A stretch of DNA of 13,438 bases, from assembly GCA_021846485.1 (NCBI GenBank), contig JAJZWW010000043.1, positions 1 to 13,438 of the forward strand, given 5' to 3'. The translations under genes were made by a program, and so were the position numbers. Of the stretch, positions 6,441 through 13,438 are shown one piece after another; position 1 is the first letter of the stretch, and each line of letters begins with the position of its first letter. The notes under the pieces are model-generated. The model made no database searches. It was not told the DNA's origin and saw only the letters and a program-made list of their open reading frames with translations. The DNA comes from Actinomycetes bacterium. Lineage in GTDB: Bacteria > Actinomycetota > Acidimicrobiia > Acidimicrobiales > Palsa-688.

Positions 6441-7780
6441 CGAGCCGGGCGCAGCCGGGTGCCCAGCGGGGTGTCCTCCACGACGTAGCCCTCGGCGACC
6501 AGCTCGGCGCGCAGCGCGTCCGCCCGTGCCCAGTCCTTGGAGGCCCGGGACGCGTCGCGCGCCTCCGCCTTGGCCAACGCGGCGGCCGGCACCTGCGCCT
6601 CTCGTGCCAGGGGGAGCCCGAGGCCTTTCTCCCAGGCATCGATCACTGCGGCGGCGACGGCCTCGTCGCCGGCGACGCGGGCGTGCTTCATCGCCTCGAA
6701 CAGCCCGGCGACCGCCCCCGGCGTGTCGAGGTCGTCGTCCATCCGCTCGGCGAAGCGCTCCCGGACGCCGGCGTCGGGCTCGGCGCCCCGGGCTGCGGCG
6801 AGCTCACGCCCGAAGCCGTCCAGGCCCTCGACCGCCCGCCCGGCCGCCTCGAGGGTCGCCGGGCTCACCGTCATCGGCCGCCGGTAGTGGCTCTGCAGCG
6901 CCAGCAACCGGTAGGCCCGGGGGTCGTAGGCGTCGAGCAGCTGGGGCAGCGACATGGTGTTGCCGAGCGACTTGCTCATCTTCTCCCCTCCCTCGGCGAC
7001 GACATGTCCCGAGTGCGCCCAGCGCCGGGCGAAGGCACGCCCGGCGGCCTCGGCCTGGGCCCGCTCGTTCTCGTGGTGGGGGAAGGCGAGGTCGATGCCC
7101 CCACCGTGGAGATCGAAGCCCTCGCCGAGCAGGTCGAGGGACATCACCACGCACTCGGTGTGCCAGCCGGGCCTACCGGGACCCCACGGTGAGCTCCAGG
7201 TCGGCTCACCCGGCTTGGCCAGCTTCCAGAGGGCGAAGTCGAGCGGGGAGCGCTTCCCGGCCTCCTCCCCCACCTGGACCCGGGCGCCAGCCTGCAGCTG
7301 GTCGAGCGGCCCGGGTGCCAGCAGCCCGTAGTCGGGCACCGAGGTGGCCGCGAAGTAGACCCCGTCGCCGCCGACGTAGGCGTGCCCGCCGGCGACCAGG
7401 CCGGCGATCAGCTCGACCATCCGCTCGACGTAGGCGGTGGCGTGCGGGGTCTCGTCGGGCCGCTCGACGCCGAGGCGGTCCATGCACTGCCACCACTCCG
7501 CCTCGGAACGGGCGGCGACCCCGGCGGCGTCGCCTCCCTCCTCGTCGGCCCGGGCGATGATCTTGTCGTCGACGTCGGTGACGTTGGACACGTGGCGCAC
7601 GGCCAGGCCGCTCCAGCGGGCGTAGCGGCGCAGCACGTCCCACACCAGGGCGAAGCGGCCGTGGCCCACGTGGGGCTCGGCGTAGACGGTGGGCCCGCAC
7701 ACATACAGCGCCAGCTCACCCGGGCGGCGCAGGTCGAGCGCCTCGACGCGGCGCAACGCGGTGTCGTAGAGGCGCAGCAC
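6437..7780 (-). CDS. cysS: Cysteinyl-tRNA synthetase
   Basis: This 447-residue class I synthetase charges tRNA-Cys with cysteine in the cytoplasm. It contains the class I HIGH box as HVGH (37-40), the KMSKS loop at 267-271 (GEKMSKSLGN), and the zinc site that selects cysteine: C28 (YVCGPTVY), C210 (WHTECVVMS), H235 and E239 (FPHHENE). NVTDVDDKIIARA (66-78) is also typical. The features favour CysRS over the related mycothiol ligase MshC, which has a different N-terminal segment. The C-terminal anticodon-binding part ends with ASKDWARADALRAEL, a motif expected there. The start is GTG 7780, with no ribosome-binding site; a TACGGT -10 box ends 6 bases before it. It diverges from valS and overlaps the thioesterase by 4 bp. 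Confidence 0.95.
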   Translation of the reverse strand: MLRLYDTALRRVEALDLRRPGELALYVCGPTVYAEPHVGHGRFALVWDVLRRYARWSGLAVRHVSNVTDVDDKIIARADEEGGDAAGVAARSEAEWWQCMDRLGVERPDETPHATAYVERMVELIAGLVAGGHAYVGGDGVYFAATSVPDYGLLAPGPLDQLQAGARVQVGEEAGKRSPLDFALWKLAKPGEPTWSSPWGPGRPGWHTECVVMSLDLLGEGFDLHGGGIDLAFPHHENERAQAEAAGRAFARRWAHSGHVVAEGGEKMSKSLGNTMSLPQLLDAYDPRAYRLLALQSHYRRPMTVSPATLEAAGRAVEGLDGFGRELAAARGAEPDAGVRERFAERMDDDLDTPGAVAGLFEAMKHARVAGDEAVAAAVIDAWEKGLGLPLAREAQVPAAALAKAEARDASRASKDWARADALRAELVAEGYVVEDTPLGTRLRPAR

Positions 7781-7801
7781 GCAACTACCGTAACCAAGAC
7801 C
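7781..7801. promoter_or_regulatory. 21-bp divergent promoter between cysS and valS
   Basis: The only space between the two start codons is 21 bp. It contains TACCGTA (7786-7792), which reads TACCGT on plus and TACGGT on minus and so matches the TANNNTA symmetric -10 element. On minus, the box (7792-7787) ends 6 bases before the cysS GTG; on plus, TACCGT (7786-7791) would start valS mRNA about 3 bases before its ATG. Neither gene has a ribosome-binding site, consistent with near-leaderless messages. -35 elements are not clear and would lie inside the coding sequences. Confidence 0.45.
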
Positions 7802-10381
7802 ATGAGCGCCTCAGTCCCCGACAAGCCGAGCCTCGACGGGCTCGAGGAGAAGTGGGCCGGGCGGTGGGAGGCCGACGGCACCTACCGCTTCGACCGCAGC
7901 GCTCCACGCGAGCAGGTGTTCGCCGTCGACACGCCCCCGCCGACGGTGAGCGGGTCGCTGCACATCGGCCACGTGTTCAGCTACACCCAGACCGACGCAC
8001 TGGCCCGCTACCAGCGGATGCGGGGAAAGCAGGTCTGGTACCCGATGGGCTGGGACGACAACGGCCTGCCCACCGAGCGGCGCGTCCAGAACTACTTCGG
8101 GGTCCGCTGCGAGCCGTCCCTCCCCTACGACCCCGGCTTCGCGCCACCGGTCTCCGGCGGCGGCCCCCCGGAGGACCGGCCGCCGGTCGGCTGCTCCCGG
8201 CCCAACTTCGTCGAGCTCTGCCGGCGCCTGTCGGCCGAGGACGAGCGCAAGTTCGAGCAGCTGTGGCGCCGGGTCGGCCTGTCGGTCGACTGGCAGCAGA
8301 CCTACACCACCATCGGCCCGGAGAGCCAGCGCGCCTCGCAGCGGGCGTTCCTGCGCCAGCTGGCCCGGGGCGAGGCCTACTCGGCCGAGGCGCCCACGCT
8401 GTGGGACGTCGACTTCCGCACCGCGGTCGCCCAGGCCGAGCTCGAGGACCGGGAGAGGCCCGGCGCCTACCACCGCCTGGCGTTCCACCGCGCCGGCGCC
8501 GGCGGCGACGTCCCCGTCGAGACCACCCGCCCCGAGCTGCTGCCCGCCTGCGTCGCCCTGGTCGCCCACCCCGACGACTCGCGCTACCGGGAGCTCGTCG
8601 GGACCGTGGTGCGCACGCCACTGTTCGGCGTCGAGGTCCCCGTCGTCGCCCACCCGCTGGCCCAGCCGGACAAGGGCACCGGGATCGCCATGATCTGCAC
8701 CTTCGGCGACGTCACCGACGTCGTGTGGTGGCGGGAGCTGCACCTGCCGGTCCGGGCGGTCATCGGCCGCGACGGCCGGCTGCTACCCGACGCGCCGGCC
8801 GGGATGCCCGCCGAGGGGGCCGAGGTGTACCGCTCCTCGCTGGCGGGCCGCACCGTCCGCCAGGCGCAGCGGGCGATCGCGGATCTGCTGTCCGCGTCGG
8901 GCGAGCTGCTCGGCGAGCCCCGGCCGATCCGGCACCCGGTCAAGTTCTACGAGAAGGGTGACAACCCGCTCGAGATCGTCACCAGCCGGCAGTGGTTCGT
9001 CCGCACCCTCGCCCACCGCGAGGAGCTGCTCGCCCGCGGCCGGGAGCTGCGCTGGCACCCGGCCCACATGGGCGCCCGCTACGCCGACTGGGTCGAGGGC
9101 CTCAACAGCGACTGGCTCATCAGCCGCCAGCGCTACTACGGCGTCCCCTTCCCGGTCTGGTACCCGCTGTCGGCGCAGGGCGAGCCCCTCCACGACCAGC
9201 CCCTCCTGGCCGCTGAGGACCGCCTGCCGGTCGACCCGACCACCGACGTCCCCGACGGCTACACCGAGGCGCAGCGGGACCAGCCGGGCGGCTTCACCGC
9301 CGACCCCGACGTGATGGACACCTGGGCCACCTCGTCGCTCACCCCGCAGATCGCCGGGCGCTGGGAGGAGGACCCCGATCTGTTCGCCCGGGTCTTCCCG
9401 ATGGACGTCCGCCCCCAGGGCCACGACATCATCCGGACCTGGCTGTTCGCCACCGTGGTGCGGGCCCACGCCGAGCTCGGCACCCTGCCGTGGACCGACG
9501 CGGCGATCTCCGGGTGGATCCTCGACCCGGACCGCAAGAAGATGTCCAAGTCCAAGGGCAACGTGGTCACGCCCGTAGAGATCCTCGAGCGCCACAGCAC
9601 CGACGCCATCCGCTACTGGGCGTGCTCGGCCCGCCTGGGCACCGACACCGCCGTCGACGAGGGCCAGATGAGGGTCGGTCGCAAGCTGGCGATCAAGCTG
9701 CTCAACGCGTCGCGCTTCGTCCTCGCCAGCGTCGCCCCCGACGGGCCCGACGAGCCGTCCGCGGTCACCGAGGAGGTCGACCGCTCCCTGCTCGCCTCGC
9801 TGGCGGCGCTCGTCGAGGAGGCCACCGAGGCGTTCGAGGCCTACGACCACGCCCGGGCGCTGGAACGCACCGAGGCGTGGTTGTGGGGCTTCTGCGACGA
9901 CTACCTGGAGCTGGTGAAGAGCCGGGCGTACAACCGGGACGGGGCGTTCCCCGAGCCGGCGGCCGCCTCCGCCCGCGCCGCCCTGCGCCTCGCCCTGTCG
10001 GTGCTGCTGCGCCTCCTCGCCCCGACGCTGCCCTACACCACCGAGGAGGTCTGGTCGTGGTGGAAGGGCGCCGACGGCTCCTCGATCCACCGCTCGCCGT
10101 GGCCGGCTGTCGCCGATCTGCCCGCCGGCGGCACCCTCGGCGTCGCCGCCGTGGCGGCAGAGGCCCTCGCCGCGGTGCGCCGGGCCAAGACCGAGGCCGG
10201 CCTGTCGCTGCGCGCCCCGGTCGCCCGGCTCGTCGTGCGCGACACCCCCGAGCGCCTGGCGCAGCTGCTGGCCGTCACCGACGACCTCCGGGCGGCCGGC
10301 GCCGTCGATACCCTCGAGCGGGTCGAGGTCGCCGCCGGCGAGGCCGGCTTCGACGTGACCCTCCGTCACCCGGCCGCCTAG
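7802..10381 (+). CDS. valS: Valyl-tRNA synthetase (short, coiled-coil-less type)
   Basis: This 859-residue class I synthetase charges tRNA-Val. The HIGH box is at 54-57 (GSLHIGH), followed by MGWDDNGLPTERRVQNYFGV typical of the alternative ValRS group found in some bacteria. An editing (CP1) domain follows, including VETTRPELLPACVALVAHP and DKGTGIAMICTFGDVTDV. The KMSKS loop is at 580-584 and the anticodon-binding helical bundle fills the C-terminus. The usual C-terminal coiled coil (tRNA arm) of E. coli-type ValRS is absent: the protein ends at about RHPAA after a short extension. ATG 7802 is chosen because the alignment begins there; upstream in-frame codons overlap cysS. It is transcribed away from cysS and collides with the next gene's stop codon. 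Confidence 0.95.
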   Translation: MSASVPDKPSLDGLEEKWAGRWEADGTYRFDRSAPREQVFAVDTPPPTVSGSLHIGHVFSYTQTDALARYQRMRGKQVWYPMGWDDNGLPTERRVQNYFGVRCEPSLPYDPGFAPPVSGGGPPEDRPPVGCSRPNFVELCRRLSAEDERKFEQLWRRVGLSVDWQQTYTTIGPESQRASQRAFLRQLARGEAYSAEAPTLWDVDFRTAVAQAELEDRERPGAYHRLAFHRAGAGGDVPVETTRPELLPACVALVAHPDDSRYRELVGTVVRTPLFGVEVPVVAHPLAQPDKGTGIAMICTFGDVTDVVWWRELHLPVRAVIGRDGRLLPDAPAGMPAEGAEVYRSSLAGRTVRQAQRAIADLLSASGELLGEPRPIRHPVKFYEKGDNPLEIVTSRQWFVRTLAHREELLARGRELRWHPAHMGARYADWVEGLNSDWLISRQRYYGVPFPVWYPLSAQGEPLHDQPLLAAEDRLPVDPTTDVPDGYTEAQRDQPGGFTADPDVMDTWATSSLTPQIAGRWEEDPDLFARVFPMDVRPQGHDIIRTWLFATVVRAHAELGTLPWTDAAISGWILDPDRKKMSKSKGNVVTPVEILERHSTDAIRYWACSARLGTDTAVDEGQMRVGRKLAIKLLNASRFVLASVAPDGPDEPSAVTEEVDRSLLASLAALVEEATEAFEAYDHARALERTEAWLWGFCDDYLELVKSRAYNRDGAFPEPAAASARAALRLALSVLLRLLAPTLPYTTEEVWSWWKGADGSSIHRSPWPAVADLPAGGTLGVAAVAAEALAAVRRAKTEAGLSLRAPVARLVVRDTPERLAQLLAVTDDLRAAGAVDTLERVEVAAGEAGFDVTLRHPAA
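10378..10381. other. CTAG shared by two convergent stop codons
   Basis: The palindrome CTAG supplies TAG (10379-10381) to valS on plus and TAG (10380-10378) to the BFN gene on minus. The two genes therefore overlap by 4 bases with no intergenic space. Confidence 0.9.
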
Positions 10382-11103
10382 CCCGCCGGCTCCGCGGCCA
10401 CCGGGTCGTCGCCCTCCCCGGGGGTCGGCGCGGGCCCGGCCGGCGAGCGTCGCTCCACGCGACCACCCGACGCCGCCCGCTTGGGGCCGGCCGGCCGGTG
10501 CACCAGCGCCGGCTGGGGTGTCGTCGCTCCCTCCCCTCCGGGGCCGGGGTCGCTCTCCGCCGAGGCGGGGGTCACCCGGGGGTCGGGCTCGGGGAAGGTC
10601 CCGGCGTCGGGCGGCACTGCGGCGTCGGGCGGCACTGCGGCGTCGGGCGGCACTGCGGCGTCGGGCGGCACTGCGGCGGCCGCCAGGCCGTCGAGCACAT
10701 GGGAGCGGGCCTGGAGGACCGCCCCGGGGCTGCGCAGGACAAGGGCGATCGCGTCGGACGGCCGGGCAGTCACGTGCAGGGGCTCACCACCGCCGGCAGG
10801 GCGGAGCAGCAGCTCGGCGAAGTAGTGGCGCCCCTCCTCGACGTCGGTCAGCACCGCCCCCTCTACGCTCCCGCCGAGCACGGAGATCGTCGATGCGAAC
10901 AGGTCCCAGGTGGACGGGCGAGGCGGGGTCTCCGAGCGCCACGCGACCCGGATGGCGCGCGCCTCTGGCTGGGCCACGTACATCCGGATGCTCCTGTAAG
11001 GCGGCCCGTCTTCCTGGAGTACGAGCATCCCCGCCTCCACCCCGTTGCCGGCCGGCACGGCCACCGCCACGTCGACGACGCTGACCCTGCACAGCTGCAG
11101 CAC
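10378..11103 (-). CDS. Bifunctional nuclease (DUF151/BFN) domain protein with a Pro/Ala-rich tail
   Basis: The start is taken as GTG 11103, giving 241 residues; a longer frame to 11208 would put a Pro/Gly-rich stretch overlapping the comF-like gene before the domain. Residues 1 to about 140 match the BFN domain: YVAQPEARAIRVAWR (42-56), RPSTWDLFASTISVLGG (62-78), TDVEEGRHYFAELLL (86-100) and the diagnostic RPSDAIALVLRS (114-125). Proteins of this domain are reported to have nuclease activity in plants, and bacterial versions are widespread, with no settled role. The last 100 residues are low-complexity and contain four exact AVPPDA repeats (144-167), probably a flexible tail. It follows the comF-like gene by 10 bases, so they are likely one transcript. 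Its TAG stop shares CTAG with that of valS. Confidence 0.83.
   Translation of the reverse strand: MLQLCRVSVVDVAVAVPAGNGVEAGMLVLQEDGPPYRSIRMYVAQPEARAIRVAWRSETPPRPSTWDLFASTISVLGGSVEGAVLTDVEEGRHYFAELLLRPAGGGEPLHVTARPSDAIALVLRSPGAVLQARSHVLDGLAAAAVPPDAAVPPDAAVPPDAAVPPDAGTFPEPDPRVTPASAESDPGPGGEGATTPQPALVHRPAGPKRAASGGRVERRSPAGPAPTPGEGDDPVAAEPAG
10603..10674. repeat. Four perfect 18-bp tandem repeats in the BFN gene
   Basis: GGCGTCGGGCGGCACTGC is repeated four times exactly (10603, 10639, 10621 and 10657 starts) and encodes AVPPDA x4 on the minus strand. The perfect identity implies recent slippage and probable copy-number variation between strains. Confidence 0.92.
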
Positions 11104-11113
11104 CCGACCGACA

Positions 11114-11914
11114 CTACCGCCCGCGCCCCCTGGCAGAGGAGCCGCCGGCGGCAACCGCCCCGGACCAGGGGGTGCGGGCCAGGACCAACCCGGCGACCTC
11201 CGACGCACCGGCCCGGCGGAGCGCCACGGCCACCTCCCGCAGGGTGCTGCCCTCGGTCAGCACGTCGTCGAGGACGAGCACCCGCCGCCCGGCGACCCGC
11301 TCGGGAGCGACGACGCCGAGCGCTTCGGGCCACGCGGTCCGGGCGCGACGGACCCGGTCGGAGAGCGCTGCGCCGCTCAACGCAGGGGTCTCGACCGACT
11401 TGGCGAGCACCCCCGGCTCGAACGCCCACCCCGGTGGGGCCGAGGCGGCGACCTCGGCGAGGATCGACCCGACTGGATCCCACCGCCTCCGGGCCCCCGG
11501 ACCGGTGTAGGAGGGCACCGCGGTGAGGACCTCGAAGTCCTCCAACCACCCGGCGTGGACGTCGAGGTAGGCGGCTACGAGCGTGCCGAACACCTCCGAC
11601 CACCACCGCTCACCCCCGTACTTGTAGCGCAGCAGCGCGCGCCGGAGCCCGCCCCGGTAGACCCCGACGGCGAACACCACCGACCATCCCCGGTCCCGCC
11701 GCCCGCACCACGACGTGGGGCAGCGCCGGCCGGGCTCCCGGACCTGCCCGCACGACGCGCAGCGCGGCATGCCGGGAACGGGCTCCTCCTGCCCGGCGCT
11801 CGCCCCCAGGCAGGCGAGGCACACCGTGATGCACCGCCGGTCCCGGTACGGACAGAGCAGGCAGCCGGGGAAGCCCACCGGTGCCTGCGGGCGGTCGGGG
11901 ACGCTACGAAGCAC
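11114..11914 (-). CDS. ComF-like phosphoribosyltransferase-fold protein with cysteine-rich N-terminus
   Basis: The 266-residue protein has the ComF layout. Residues 16-70 hold two cysteine clusters (CLLC..RCITVCLAC, then RCASC..RCPTSWC) that look like zinc ribbons, more cysteines than most ComF proteins carry. The rest is a type I phosphoribosyltransferase fold: VYRGGLRRALLRYKYGGE (86-102), a hydrophobic strand ending AVPS (132-135) and the PRPP loop RVLVLDDVLTEGSTL (211-225). ComF proteins take part in DNA uptake in competent bacteria, but actinobacterial members are usually of unknown role. An AGGAG 7 bases before GTG 11914 supports the start. It precedes the BFN gene by 10 bases and follows the ribokinase with a 147-bp gap. 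Confidence 0.87.
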   Translation of the reverse strand: MLRSVPDRPQAPVGFPGCLLCPYRDRRCITVCLACLGASAGQEEPVPGMPRCASCGQVREPGRRCPTSWCGRRDRGWSVVFAVGVYRGGLRRALLRYKYGGERWWSEVFGTLVAAYLDVHAGWLEDFEVLTAVPSYTGPGARRRWDPVGSILAEVAASAPPGWAFEPGVLAKSVETPALSGAALSDRVRRARTAWPEALGVVAPERVAGRRVLVLDDVLTEGSTLREVAVALRRAGASEVAGLVLARTPWSGAVAAGGSSARGRGR

Positions 11915-12061
11915 AGGACGCTCCTCGGTCCGGGCAGGCGGGAGGGCCCGGAGGCGGCACCGGGCGAGCCGGCGCCATCGTCGTCCCGGGGTGAGACCGC
12001 CGGGTCGGAGCGGAGCAGCGGGGGGTACGTCCTGATGGCTCGGAGCGCCCTGCTCAGGTCC

Positions 12062-13147
12062 TCAGGTTCGTGGGCCTCCAGGTCGGATCGGCCCGGAGGG
12101 GCCAGCGCCGGGGCCGCCGCTCGGCGAAGGACGGCGGGATCCCCTGGGAGGTGTGGCCGGGGTGGTGGGCGCCCGGCGGGCCCCGGCGGCGCCGGGGTGC
12201 TCCACCCGGGCCCTCGGGTCGGCGGCGTCCACCAGCGCATCGACCGCCTCACGGTCGGGCAGGCTCGGGACGGCGCCCAGGCGGGTCGTGGCCAGCGCTC
12301 CGGCGGCGGCTGCCCGGCGGGTTGCGGCGGCGATCGGCTCTCCCGTGGCGAGCGAGGCCGCCAGCGCCCCGACGAAGGCGTCCCCGGCGGCGGTCGGATC
12401 GACCGACTCCACCTGGAACGGGGGGACGGGGGTGACCTGGTCCCGTTCCACCAGCAGGGCACCGCGCGCTCCCAGGGTGACCAGCGCGACCCGGGCTCCG
12501 GCCCGGAGCAACCCCCGCCCGGCAGTCGACGCGGCGTCGAGCGGTCCCCGACCGGCCGCGGCCGGCACCAACATCACGGCCTCGGTCTCGTTGGGGACGA
12601 CCAGGTCGGCCAGGCCGACCAGGTCGGGGGGTAGGGTTCCGTCGACCGGAGCCGGGTCGAGCAGCGCGATCGCCCCCGCGGCGCGCGCCGCGGAGAGCGC
12701 CGCGCTGACCACCTCCCTGGCCACCTCCAGCTGGCAGACCACCACTGCGGCGCCGGCGAAGACCTCCGGGGTCAGGTCGGCCACGGACATCTCGGAGTTG
12801 GCGCCGGCGGCCACCACGATCGTGTTGCCGCCGTGGGTGTCGACGGTGACCAGCGCCGTCCCACTCGGCCCAAGGACGCGCCGGACGCGGTCCACGCCGA
12901 CGCGCTCCTCGGCCAGGACCCCGACGAGCAGGCTCCCGGCCGGGTCGGACCCGACGACGCCGACCATCGAGACGTCCGCCCCCTGGCGGGCGGCGGCGAC
13001 CGCTTGGTTGAGGCCCTTACCGCCGGCCGCTGTGCCGTAGGCGCTTCCGGCCACGGTCTCACCGGGCTTCGGGAGGCGTTCGACGACGACGGTGTGGTCC
13101 AGGTTGAGGCTGCCGACCACCACCACCCGCCCGGCCCGGGTGCTCAC
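12062..13147 (-). CDS. rbsK: Ribokinase (PfkB family sugar kinase)
   Basis: The 361-residue frame encodes a PfkB-family kinase that probably phosphorylates ribose with ATP. Diagnostic elements are GSLNLDHTV (12-20), GGKGLNQAV (42-50, sugar binding), the NETE motif (186-189) and the catalytic loop DPTAAGDAF (250-258) with the general base D256; the usual sequence is DTTGAGDTF, so the loop has A for G at two places. The domain ends near residue 308. The last 50 residues are Pro/Gly/Ser/Arg-rich and not typical of ribokinases, so a frameshift or read-through near the 3' end is possible. GTG 13147 lies inside GGGAGGTG and lacks a normally spaced ribosome-binding site; V8 (13126) is an alternative start. 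Other pentose or nucleoside substrates cannot be excluded. Confidence 0.88.
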   Translation of the reverse strand: MSTRAGRVVVVGSLNLDHTVVVERLPKPGETVAGSAYGTAAGGKGLNQAVAAARQGADVSMVGVVGSDPAGSLLVGVLAEERVGVDRVRRVLGPSGTALVTVDTHGGNTIVVAAGANSEMSVADLTPEVFAGAAVVVCQLEVAREVVSAALSAARAAGAIALLDPAPVDGTLPPDLVGLADLVVPNETEAVMLVPAAAGRGPLDAASTAGRGLLRAGARVALVTLGARGALLVERDQVTPVPPFQVESVDPTAAGDAFVGALAASLATGEPIAAATRRAAAAGALATTRLGAVPSLPDREAVDALVDAADPRARVEHPGAAGARRAPTTPATPPRGSRRPSPSGGPGAGPSGPIRPGGPRT

Positions 13148-13290
13148 CTCCCGCCACCCAGGCCGCCGCGGCCCGTCGACGGCGGACGCCTTCCCCCTGC
13201 CACGACCAGGGTTCTAGCACGCTGCGGCGCGCCCCGGCCCCCGGGTCCACCTCCGCGCAACCCGCAGGAGCGTGATACGAAGGAGACACC

Positions 13291-13314
13291 ATGGCGAGCC
13301 GAGAGGGTGGGTGA
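13291..13314 (+). CDS. Seven-residue ORF with a strong ribosome-binding site
   Basis: GAAGGAG lies 6 bases before an ATG, followed by seven codons (MASREGG) and TGA. The TGA overlaps a GTG (GTGA, 13311-13314) that opens a further frame. This could be a translational leader or a broken gene start, perhaps a frameshifted N-terminus. Confidence 0.25.
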   Translation: MASREGG

Positions 13315-13438
13315 GGGGCCGCCGCGGGACCGGGGTGACCGCCTCCTCCCGGATCCCGCGACAGCCCCTCGACCGGCCGGCGAGGCGCCGGCGGCTGCTC
13401 GACCGGCCGGCGAGGCGCCGGCGGCTGCTCGACCGGCC
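13311..13438 (+). CDS. Possible 5'-partial Arg-rich reading frame running off the window
   Basis: From GTG 13311, overlapping the preceding TGA, the frame is open to the window edge. It reads an Arg-rich sequence whose last part is a 10-residue repeat (LDRPARRRRL) from the 30-bp tandem repeat. Low-complexity GC-rich DNA often leaves frames open by chance, and the minus strand reads equally well, so coding is doubtful. Confidence 0.18.
   Translation, partial: MRGRRGTGVTASSRIPRQPLDRPARRRRLLDRPARRRRLLDR
13368..13438. repeat. 30-bp tandem repeat at the right edge
   Basis: Two exact 30-bp units (13368-13397 and 13398-13427) are followed by 11 bases of a third that is cut by the window end. The unit begins CTCGACCGGCCGG and contains CGCCGG runs that can fold into hairpins. 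The total copy number is not visible here. Confidence 0.9.

Noticed and set aside
7382..7801. N-terminal extension of the ValRS frame
   Set aside because: The frame is open upstream, but these 140 residues are antisense to cysS and not synthetase-like; the true start is ATG 7802.
8783..10369. 528-codon minus-strand frame antisense to valS
   Set aside because: The Gly/Val/Asp/Arg-rich composition is the usual mirror of a GC-rich coding sequence.
9490..11526. 678-codon plus-strand frame across valS and the minus-strand genes
   Set aside because: It lies in shadow frames of three recognisable genes and reads as Arg/Pro/Gly-rich noise.
11915..12061. Promoter or gene between ribokinase and the ComF-like gene
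   Set aside because: Only a GC-rich spacer was found; no convincing -10 box or ORF with a ribosome-binding site apart from the ComF start.
11045..12634. 529-codon plus-strand frame
   Set aside because: It is antisense to the ComF-like and ribokinase genes; no domain could be seen.
1..13438. tRNA genes, rRNA, CRISPR arrays or IS transposases
   Set aside because: No tRNA-like cloverleaf, spaced repeat array or transposase motif was recognised by eye on either strand; a tRNAscan-SE or CRISPR search could still find something missed.

Overview
The window is very GC-rich with strong G/C third-position preference, uses many GTG starts, and carries housekeeping genes typical of Actinomycetota (ComF-like phosphoribosyltransferase, bifunctional-nuclease domain protein, ribokinase, CysRS). 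The ValRS lacks the usual C-terminal tRNA-arm coiled coil, and the acyl-CoA dehydrogenase and thioesterase suit a lipid-metabolising actinobacterium; an acidimicrobial or related lineage is my guess, not something the sequence proves. No rRNA, tRNA or CRISPR array was recognised.

Bases 1 to about 4260 look like the decaying remains of one or more integrated elements. From the left: about 330 bases without a convincing gene; a plus-strand tyrosine integrase that stops before its catalytic C-terminus; a sharp junction near 1270 where that integrase meets the truncated end of a minus-strand gene; an intact excisionase-like gene; and a divergent XRE-family regulator with a near-perfect 15-bp palindrome in the shared promoter region. 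Then comes a minus-strand three-gene cassette whose start and stop codons overlap (GTGA, then ATGA): a second tyrosine integrase with every catalytic residue but an in-frame amber codon, a 131-residue unknown protein broken by an exact 8-bp tandem duplication, and an intact 83-residue unknown protein. Direct and inverted repeats lie just upstream of this integrase, at the border with the chromosomal genes.

Bases 4335 to 7780 are a minus-strand run: cysS, then a TesB-like thioesterase overlapping it by 4 bp, then an acyl-CoA dehydrogenase about 100 bp further on with its own repeated GGTAAC boxes upstream. cysS and valS diverge with only 21 bp between their start codons; a symmetric TACCGTA element sits in that gap and could serve as the -10 box in both directions for near-leaderless mRNAs.

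valS (plus) runs into a minus-strand group, ribokinase, ComF-like protein and bifunctional-nuclease domain protein. The stop codons of valS and the nuclease gene share one palindromic CTAG. The nuclease-domain protein has a long Pro/Ala-rich tail with four perfect 18-bp repeats. The right edge holds a seven-codon ORF with a strong ribosome-binding site, coupled to a possible Arg-rich reading frame made of a 30-bp tandem repeat that runs off the window.

The most interesting candidate for an undescribed system is the coupled integrase / 131-residue / 83-residue cassette, though here two of its three genes are damaged.
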